NCBI GenBank assembly: GCA_046758845.1
Contig: JBHIBA010000157.1
Coordinates: forward strand, 1-10,306
Direction of reading: 5' to 3'
DNA from: JBHIBA01 sp046758845
Lineage (GTDB): Bacteria > UBA8248 > JACPRG01 > G963555815
Length of the DNA stretch: 10,306 nt
Below, piece by piece: positions 5,305 through 10,306 of the stretch (positions are counted from its first letter, which is position 1; every line of letters starts with the position of its first letter). The translations under genes and the position numbers were made by a program. The notes beneath the pieces were generated by a model. It searched no databases. It worked only from the letters and a program-made list of their open reading frames with translations, and had not been told where the DNA came from.

Positions 5305-7593
5305 ATGAGCGAATTCGCCGTTTTGGGAAAAAAACTGCCGCGCATCGACGGCAGGCCGAAGGCGACCGGTGAATCTCAGTACGCGGACGACTTTACCCTG
5401 CCCGGCTGTCTCACCGGCCGCATCCTACGCAGCTCGCATCCTCATGCGCGCATCCTGAACATCGACACCTCCCGGGCCGAGAAGGTGAAAGGCGTGAAGG
5501 CCGTCTTCACGGGCAAAGACTTTCCGCCCACCCGCTTCGGGCAGTGGATCCTGGATGAGACCCTCTTCGCCCGGGACAAGGTTCGGTACGTAGGGGATGA
5601 GGTGGCCGCCGTAGCCGCCGCCAACCAGGACGCCGCCCAGGAGGCCCTGGAGCTCATCGGCGTGGAGTACGAGGAGCTTCCAGCCGTCTTCGACCCGGTA
5701 GAGGCCCTCAAGCCGGACGCCCCTCTGGTTCACGAGAATTTCGCCGAGCACAAGGCGCTTTTCAAGGTTGTGGGCCGTGAGGGAAACCGGGCCTGCAAGG
5801 CGCGGTTCCACTACGGGGACGTGAAGAAAGGATTCGGCGAGGCGGACGAGGTCATCGAGAACCGCTTCTGCACGCACCCCAATCATCCCATGTATCTGGA
5901 GACCCACGCGGCGGTGGCCGACTGCGATTCCTCGGGCAACCTCACCGTCTGGCTGTCGACCCAGTCGGTCTTCAAGTCGCAGGAAGTCATCGCCAAGCTA
6001 CTGGACATGCCTCTGAGTCGCGTGCGGGTGATCGGCTCGACGGTGGGCGGTGGATTCGGCGGAAAGAAGCCGAGGGTGGAGCACTACGCCGCCGCCCTGG
6101 CCTACAAGGTCCGCAAGCCCATTCGCATTGTCCTGAGCCGCGAAGAAGACCTGGCGACGACCTTCCAGCGCCATCCGTCCATCGTCGATATCCGGGCGGG
6201 CGTCAAGAAGGACGGGACCCTGACGGCCTGGGACTTCAAGATGATGATGGACACGGGGGCCTACGCAGACCACGGACCTTCCATCCTCGCGATGGGTACT
6301 TTCCACTCGCGCGGTCCCTACAAGATACCGCACGTCAACATCGAGGGCGCCCTAGTCTACACCAACAAGTGCATCAGCGGCGCCTTCCGCGGGTACGGCA
6401 ACCCCCAGGCGAACTGGGCCGTCGAATCGCACCTGGACGTCATCGCCCGGACCCTGGGGATCGATGCCCTGGAGCTGCGGCGCAAGAACGCCATGGGCCA
6501 CGGCGACCCCATGGTCAACGGCCAACGCTACCCGGAGGTCCGCATCCGCGAAACCCTCGATCAGGCCGCCGAGGCCTTCGGCTGGGGCAAGGCGTCCAGG
6601 ACCTCTTCCAACGGAAAGAAGCGCGGAATCGGCATCGCCTGCGGCTCCCACCCCTCGGGGGGATTGGGCTCCTCGGCGTTGCTGAAGCTGATGGCCGACG
6701 GGACGGCCCAGGTGGTGAGCGGGGTGATCGAGATCGGCGGGGGGGAGTACACCGTTGCGGCGCAGGTTGCAGCGGAAACGCTCGGCGTTCCATACGAGAA
6801 GGTCCGGATGATCACCGCCGACACCGACGCGACGCCGTATGAGAACATCACAGCGGCAAGCCGCATCACCTTCAACGTAGGTCACGCCGTCCGTCTGGCC
6901 GCAGAGGACGCGCGCAACGAGTTGCTCAACCGCTCCGCCGAAATGCTGGAGGCCAACGTGGAGGACCTGAGAACGGAAAACGAGCGGGTCTTCATCGCCT
7001 CAGCGCCGGATCGGGGCCTGAGCTACGCCCAGGTGGCCCTTGCGGCCAACCTGCACAAGGGCGGACCCATCATCGGCAAAGGGTCGTACGCCCCACAACC
7101 TCCCCCGCCGGCACTCGAGAACATCGAGGGGGCGGCGCTTGTCAGCTTCCCCACCCACGGATTCGTGACCCACATCGCTGAGGTGGAAGTGGACGAAGAG
7201 ACGGGCGAGGTGGAAATCCTCCGGATGGTCTGCTCCCACGACATCGGACAGGTCATCAACCCCGACGGCCTGGAGGGACAGGTCGAGGGGGGCGTGACCC
7301 AGGGGATCGGCTACGCACTGGTGGAAGAAATGGTTTATGAGGGCGGCACGCTCGCCAACAGCTCCCTTGTGGATTACTTGATCCCGTTCGCCCTGGACGT
7401 CCCGCCCATTGAATTCCATTTCGTCGAGAAGCCGGACCCCGCCGGTCCCTACGGGGCCAAAGGGATCGGCGAAGCCGTGCTGGTGCCGACGGCGCCGGCC
7501 ATCGCTAACGCAGTCTATGACGCCGTGGGCGCGCGGGTGAAGGACCTTCCCATCACGCCCGACAAGGTGCTTCGGGCCTTGAAAAAGGTCTGA
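5305..7593 (+). CDS. Molybdenum hydroxylase large subunit (xanthine dehydrogenase/aldehyde oxidase family)
   Basis: A 762-residue molybdopterin-binding subunit that would hydroxylate a heterocycle or aldehyde carbon using water. The N-terminal a/b-hammerhead domain (about 1-130) starts with GKKLPRIDGRPKATG. Cofactor motifs follow: STQS with Q220 (equivalent to bovine XO Q767), GGGFGGKK at 248-255 with F251-G252, and AFRGYGNPQ at 360-368 with R362 (equivalent to R880). KGIGEA at 719-724 holds the catalytic glutamate E723. Length matches the stand-alone large subunit of three-subunit enzymes; there are no 2Fe-2S or FAD domains. Two positions are unusual: K255 falls where purine-oxidising enzymes have glutamate (bovine E802), and IGGGEYT (477-483) replaces the common GQG. 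Both are by-eye alignments. No signal peptide is seen, so it is probably cytoplasmic. Partner subunits are not in the window. It is divergent from the BMP importer, suggesting uptake and oxidation of a related compound. Confidence 0.92.
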   Translation: MSEFAVLGKKLPRIDGRPKATGESQYADDFTLPGCLTGRILRSSHPHARILNIDTSRAEKVKGVKAVFTGKDFPPTRFGQWILDETLFARDKVRYVGDEVAAVAAANQDAAQEALELIGVEYEELPAVFDPVEALKPDAPLVHENFAEHKALFKVVGREGNRACKARFHYGDVKKGFGEADEVIENRFCTHPNHPMYLETHAAVADCDSSGNLTVWLSTQSVFKSQEVIAKLLDMPLSRVRVIGSTVGGGFGGKKPRVEHYAAALAYKVRKPIRIVLSREEDLATTFQRHPSIVDIRAGVKKDGTLTAWDFKMMMDTGAYADHGPSILAMGTFHSRGPYKIPHVNIEGALVYTNKCISGAFRGYGNPQANWAVESHLDVIARTLGIDALELRRKNAMGHGDPMVNGQRYPEVRIRETLDQAAEAFGWGKASRTSSNGKKRGIGIACGSHPSGGLGSSALLKLMADGTAQVVSGVIEIGGGEYTVAAQVAAETLGVPYEKVRMITADTDATPYENITAASRITFNVGHAVRLAAEDARNELLNRSAEMLEANVEDLRTENERVFIASAPDRGLSYAQVALAANLHKGGPIIGKGSYAPQPPPPALENIEGAALVSFPTHGFVTHIAEVEVDEETGEVEILRMVCSHDIGQVINPDGLEGQVEGGVTQGIGYALVEEMVYEGGTLANSSLVDYLIPFALDVPPIEFHFVEKPDPAGPYGAKGIGEAVLVPTAPAIANAVYDAVGARVKDLPITPDKVLRALKKV

Positions 7594-7617
7594 GACCGGC
7601 GTCTTCTTTCACGTCCG

Positions 7618-7653
7618 GGGGGGACCGGGGAATGCCCGCTCCCCCCTTTTCCT
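7618..7653 (+). terminator. Strong rho-independent terminator after the molybdenum hydroxylase
   Basis: GGGGGGA at 7618-7624 pairs with TCCCCCC at 7640-7646. Past one C-C mismatch, CGGG at 7626-7629 pairs with CCCG at 7635-7638 around a 5-base loop. TTTTCCTTTT follows directly. It starts 25 bases after the hydroxylase stop, so the hydroxylase is probably a single-gene transcript or only partly reads through into the MFS gene. Confidence 0.85.
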
Positions 7654-7690
7654 TTTCTCTCCGTTCCCCCGAATCCAACAACACCTGCCA

Positions 7691-8929
7691 ATGCCGAAGA
7701 CTCCCATTCCCATCTGGATACTGGCCGGCATCAACCTGTTCGTGATGATGGGCCTGGGGCTGGTGACCCCCGTGCTCCCCCTGTACGCCGAGAGCTTCGG
7801 CGTCGGCTACGCGGCGGTGGGCGCTCTCATTTCGGTGTTTCCGGCCGTGCGCCTGTTTGCCAACCTTCCCAGCGGCGTCCTCGGCGACCGCTACGGCCAG
7901 CGAAAGGTCGGCGCGGCCGGCGCGGCGTTCGTGGCCTGCGGGGCCTGGGTCAGCGGCTCCGCCCCCACCTTTTCCTGGCTTATCGTGGGCCAGGCCCTGC
8001 AGGGTCTGGGGTCCTCCCTCTTTGTGACCAACGCCATGAGCTTCATCATGCGGATCACCCCCGCACAGCAGATGGGAAAGACGATGAGCATCTACCAAGG
8101 GTCCTTCTCCCTGGGGGTCTCCTTCGGTCCCATCTTCGGCGGGTTTCTGGCCGCCATCGGGGGGTTCCGGCTGCCTTTCTTCGCCTACGGCTCCCTGGCA
8201 GCTCTCACTTCCGTGTTGACCTGGCTGTTCATTCAGGCCCCCGATTCAGAGAGGGGCGGCCCGAGACGGACGGGATACCTGAGCCAGAGCCGGGAGGTTC
8301 GCCGTCTTTTCGGCAACTACGAATACGTCCTGTCCCTGTTCCTGACGGCAATGATCTTCGGGGTGCGCGGGGGGGCGCGGCACACCACCCTGCCTTTGTA
8401 CGCCCGGGATACGGCCGGCCTGGACGCCTTCCACATCGGCCTGCTGCTGAGCATCATCACGGTGGCGAACCTGATCGTCTTGTGGCCGGCCGGGTCCGCG
8501 GTGGACCGCAGCCGGAAAGCGGTGGCCGTGGGCTCGAGCTTCGCGGTGGCGGTCTCGGTGCTGGCCTTCGGCTGGGCGGACTCCCTCTCCGGCCTGATCT
8601 GGGTCAGCCTCTTCTTCGGGGTCTCGACGGGATTTTGCGGGGTTCCGCCTTCCGTTATCGCCTCCGACGTCATGCCCTCCCAGGCCCGCGGGGCCGGCCT
8701 GGGCGTCTTTCGAATGGCCGGCGACCTGGGGTTTATCGTCGGACCCATCGTCTCAGGGTTCGCCATCACATACATGGGCTACTTCCGGACGTTCCTGATA
8801 CTCGCGGGCGGGGCCTTGATCGTTTCCGGCCTGGCCTTGAAAATGAAGGAAACCCTGAAGGGGAGAAGCCTCGAATCCCCGGACGCGGAGCCCCCCGTGA
8901 AGGAGGGACCTGAGAGGACGACTCCATGA
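7691..8929 (+). CDS. Major facilitator superfamily transporter
   Basis: A 412-residue inner-membrane protein with the layout of a 12-helix MFS carrier. Helix 1 begins at about residue 8. The loop 2-3 motif A is seen at 62-72 as GVLGDRYGQRK, with D66 and R67. RITPAQQMGKTMS lies near 121-133 and the GPIFGGFLA motif of helix 5 at 146-154. A hydrophilic central loop (about 182-208) splits the two halves, and a charged 25-residue tail follows helix 12. It resembles drug-efflux or sugar/organic-acid MFS members; substrate cannot be assigned. No Shine-Dalgarno sequence precedes the ATG (the preceding bases are CCAACAACACCTGCCA) and no upstream in-frame start was found. It sits 37 bases after the terminator and just before the Rieske gene, with which it is probably co-transcribed. 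Confidence 0.9.
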   Translation: MPKTPIPIWILAGINLFVMMGLGLVTPVLPLYAESFGVGYAAVGALISVFPAVRLFANLPSGVLGDRYGQRKVGAAGAAFVACGAWVSGSAPTFSWLIVGQALQGLGSSLFVTNAMSFIMRITPAQQMGKTMSIYQGSFSLGVSFGPIFGGFLAAIGGFRLPFFAYGSLAALTSVLTWLFIQAPDSERGGPRRTGYLSQSREVRRLFGNYEYVLSLFLTAMIFGVRGGARHTTLPLYARDTAGLDAFHIGLLLSIITVANLIVLWPAGSAVDRSRKAVAVGSSFAVAVSVLAFGWADSLSGLIWVSLFFGVSTGFCGVPPSVIASDVMPSQARGAGLGVFRMAGDLGFIVGPIVSGFAITYMGYFRTFLILAGGALIVSGLALKMKETLKGRSLESPDAEPPVKEGPERTTP

Positions 8930-8940
8930 CCGGGGAGTGA
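8926..8940 (+). other. Four-codon minicistron overlapping the MFS stop
   Basis: An ATG at 8926 overlaps the MFS stop as ATGA, has an AGAGGA ribosome-site-like sequence 7 bases upstream (8913-8918), and stops at TGA 8938-8940 after M-T-G-E. It is exactly in frame with the Rieske gene. It may be a reinitiation device, or a former start cut off by a nonsense codon. Expression is unproven. Confidence 0.3.
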
Positions 8941-8947
8941 AGTTTGC

Positions 8948-8951
8948 GGAG
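8948..8951 (+). promoter_or_regulatory. Ribosome binding site selecting the Rieske ATG at 8959
   Basis: GGAG, part of GGAGAGGG, lies 7 bases before the ATG at 8959. An alternative in-frame TTG at 8944 also has a GGGGAG upstream (8932-8937), but ATG and the family-typical start (SHFVRV) favour 8959. Confidence 0.6.
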
Positions 8952-8958
8952 AGGGCGG

Positions 8959-9285
8959 ATGTCGCACTTTGTCAGGGTCGGCGCGCTGGAGGACTTTCCC
9001 GAGGGCCACGGGCGAATCGTCAGCGCCGCCCGAAAACCCGTCGCGGTCTTCAACGCGGGGGGAAAGATCTACGCCGTCAACAACATCTGCCCCCACATGG
9101 GCGGGCCCATCGGGGCCGGCAAAGTGGACGGGACGGTCGTCTCCTGCCCCTATCACCATATGCGCTTCGATCTGCAGACGGGCCGGTCGGCGGATTCCTT
9201 CGGCCACCCGCTTCAGACCTACACCGTCAAGGTCGAAGGCGGAGGTGTCTGGATCGACGCCTGGTGGGCCAAGGAGAAGGACTAG
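8959..9285 (+). CDS. Rieske-type [2Fe-2S] ferredoxin
   Basis: A 108-residue soluble electron carrier consisting of a single Rieske domain. The cluster ligands are visible as C44-P-H46 and C63-P-Y-H66, a C-x-H-x16-C-x2-H pattern, with the usual GG after the first box and FDLQTG after the second. The length matches ferredoxin components of Rieske dioxygenases and NirD-like proteins. There is no signal peptide or membrane anchor, so it is cytoplasmic. It follows the MFS stop by 29 bases and is likely co-transcribed with it. No oxygenase or reductase lies in the window. It could serve an oxygenase outside the window, or carry electrons for the upstream molybdenum hydroxylase, which lacks its own iron-sulfur subunit here. 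The second option is speculation. Confidence 0.93.
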   Translation: MSHFVRVGALEDFPEGHGRIVSAARKPVAVFNAGGKIYAVNNICPHMGGPIGAGKVDGTVVSCPYHHMRFDLQTGRSADSFGHPLQTYTVKVEGGGVWIDAWWAKEKD

Positions 9286-9308
9286 GTTTCCGCCAGAACT
9301 CGAACAAC

Positions 9309-9330
9309 CTGCGATTCGCACATGTCGCAG
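9309..9330. repeat. Small inverted repeat after the Rieske gene
   Basis: CTGCGA at 9309-9314 pairs with TCGCAG at 9325-9330 around a 10-base loop, 23 bases after the Rieske stop. No T tract follows, so it is not a convincing terminator. It sits in the transition from GC-rich to AT-rich DNA. Confidence 0.25.
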
Positions 9331-9346
9331 AATACCTATTGAAAGC

Positions 9347-9351
9347 GGAGG
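9347..9351 (+). promoter_or_regulatory. Ribosome binding site for the GTG-initiated LVIVD-repeat gene
   Basis: GGAGG lies 9 bases before GTG at 9361. The same frame has a TGA at 9340-9342 and no other start codon between, so this site and GTG define the start. Confidence 0.8.
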
Positions 9352-9360
9352 ATCTGGTTA

Positions 9361-10306
9361 GTGAAACCTAATGTTCGGCGCAGAAATGTGATTTTGTTTG
9401 TAATTTCCACCGTTGCCCTAACTGCGCTTCTGTCGAAGAAGAGTTCCGAACCGGATTTTCTCATTTATTCGTATCCATATTTTGGAGTCATGCTTCCCTT
9501 CATTATTGCATATATTTCCTTCATATTAAATTTCCTTGGACTGTTCAAACTAGGTCCGCCACAATTGCGGAATCCACTATTCCTTGTCATGATAACAACA
9601 ATAGGCCTCGCGGAATTTCTGCTTTTTCGGGAATGGTTATTTTGGCCGTCTCTTTACCTCGAGGCGAGACCGTTTTTCCAACGGTACATTCGGCCCGACC
9701 AGAACATTTCGCTCATGTGGGAGTCAGGCGTGAGCCTCGGTGAAGATGGACGGCGGGTTAAAGCCTTTCGCAACGTTGCTGTCGGAGAGAACCTCGCTTA
9801 CCTCGCAATGAAAGAAGAGGGAGTAGCGGTATTCGATATAACTGAGCCTGGAGAGCCCAGACATGTAACTACAATTCATCGGAACACTCCGGCGCCTAGG
9901 AATTGGGGTCTGCTTTCATTCAATTTTACCGATATCGCTGTCGCTGGACGACATATTTTCCTTGCCGATGAGTCTCAAAAGCCTTCCGGCGCCAAGTTAT
10001 ATGTTGTCGATATGCAGGACCCTCAGAACCCACGATTTGTGAATCGGACAAGTTTTCAATTGAGAACGCATCACATTCATTTGGAGCAAATCTGGGGAAA
10101 GAACTTAATTTTCACAGCCGAACGAATCCCGGTTGACGATTTTCCTTTAAAAATTCTCGATGTTACTGATCCGTACAACATAGTCGTTCTGGCGCGCATC
10201 TCTAAGAACACCATCGGTCTTGTCTCGGTTCACGACGTCTATGTTCAGCGGAAAAATACACCATTTGGACTAAAATATTGGCTCTACGTGTCTGCATTCG
10301 GTAGTG
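9361..10306 (+). CDS. Membrane-anchored LVIVD-repeat beta-propeller protein, 3'-truncated by window end
   Basis: The frame is open for 315 codons from a GTG to the right edge with no stop. After a basic N terminus (KPNVRRR) come three hydrophobic segments at about residues 9-24, 38-61 and 72-90. Then follow repeats of the LVIVD type, beta-strand units ending in a V-x-D-[IMV]-x-[DE]-P-x-x-P-like box: GVAVFDITEPGEPRHV (154-169), LYVVDMQDPQNPRFV (213-227) and LKILDVTDPYNIVVL (263-277), the last lacking the final proline. Each box is preceded by a hydrophobic strand pair (e.g. VAVGENLAYLA, IAVAGRHIFLA). Such repeats build beta-propellers, usually extracytoplasmic. By the positive-inside rule, three helices would put the propeller outside the cytoplasm. 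The reaction or partner is unknown. Base composition is much more AT-rich than the other genes, with codons such as TTA, ATA and AGA, suggesting acquisition or a different genomic domain. Confidence 0.8.
   Translation, partial: MKPNVRRRNVILFVISTVALTALLSKKSSEPDFLIYSYPYFGVMLPFIIAYISFILNFLGLFKLGPPQLRNPLFLVMITTIGLAEFLLFREWLFWPSLYLEARPFFQRYIRPDQNISLMWESGVSLGEDGRRVKAFRNVAVGENLAYLAMKEEGVAVFDITEPGEPRHVTTIHRNTPAPRNWGLLSFNFTDIAVAGRHIFLADESQKPSGAKLYVVDMQDPQNPRFVNRTSFQLRTHHIHLEQIWGKNLIFTAERIPVDDFPLKILDVTDPYNIVVLARISKNTIGLVSVHDVYVQRKNTPFGLKYWLYVSAFGS

Noticed and set aside
5425..5907. Minus-strand and alternative-frame open frames within the molybdenum hydroxylase (also 5998-6333, 6352-6885, 7000-7419)
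   Set aside because: They are antisense to a gene with clear family motifs, have no ribosome sites or recognisable domains, and reflect high third-position GC.

Overview
The window looks like bacterial chromosome from a GC-rich Gram-negative organism. Protein-coding DNA is strongly GC-rich up to about position 9285. The solute-binding protein has a plain Sec signal peptide with no lipobox cysteine, as expected for a periplasmic protein. I cannot assign a genus. The last ~950 bases are clearly more AT-rich and carry a different kind of gene.

Left half (1-5018, minus strand): a complete ABC importer operon of the BMP/PnrA (Med) class, read right to left. The order is binding protein (5018-4020), permease A (3906-2782), permease B (2782-1841) and a duplicated ATPase (1841-282). 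The last three genes are joined by TGATG stop/start overlaps. A 113-base gap with two stem-loops separates the binding protein from the permeases. Characterised relatives mostly import purine nucleosides. Beyond it, the first 22 codons of another minus-strand gene with a signal-like N terminus run off the left edge.

Middle (5019-5304): a 286-base divergent intergenic region with a perfect 20-base palindrome, a second nested inverted repeat and a perfect TATAAT box.

Right half (5305-9285, plus strand): a molybdenum hydroxylase large subunit of the xanthine dehydrogenase/aldehyde oxidase family, a strong rho-independent terminator, an MFS transporter and a small Rieske ferredoxin. No iron-sulfur or FAD subunit for the hydroxylase lies in the window. 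The residue equivalent to the purine-contacting glutamate of xanthine oxidase appears to be lysine, so the substrate may not be xanthine. The simplest reading is an uptake-plus-oxidation locus for an N-heterocyclic or purine-like compound.

Right end (9361-10306): a gene running off the window, started by GTG after a good GGAGG site. It encodes three membrane segments followed by LVIVD-type beta-propeller repeats. Its low GC and A/T-ending codons suggest a different origin from its neighbours.

I saw no tRNA or rRNA gene, CRISPR array, insertion sequence or transcription-factor gene.
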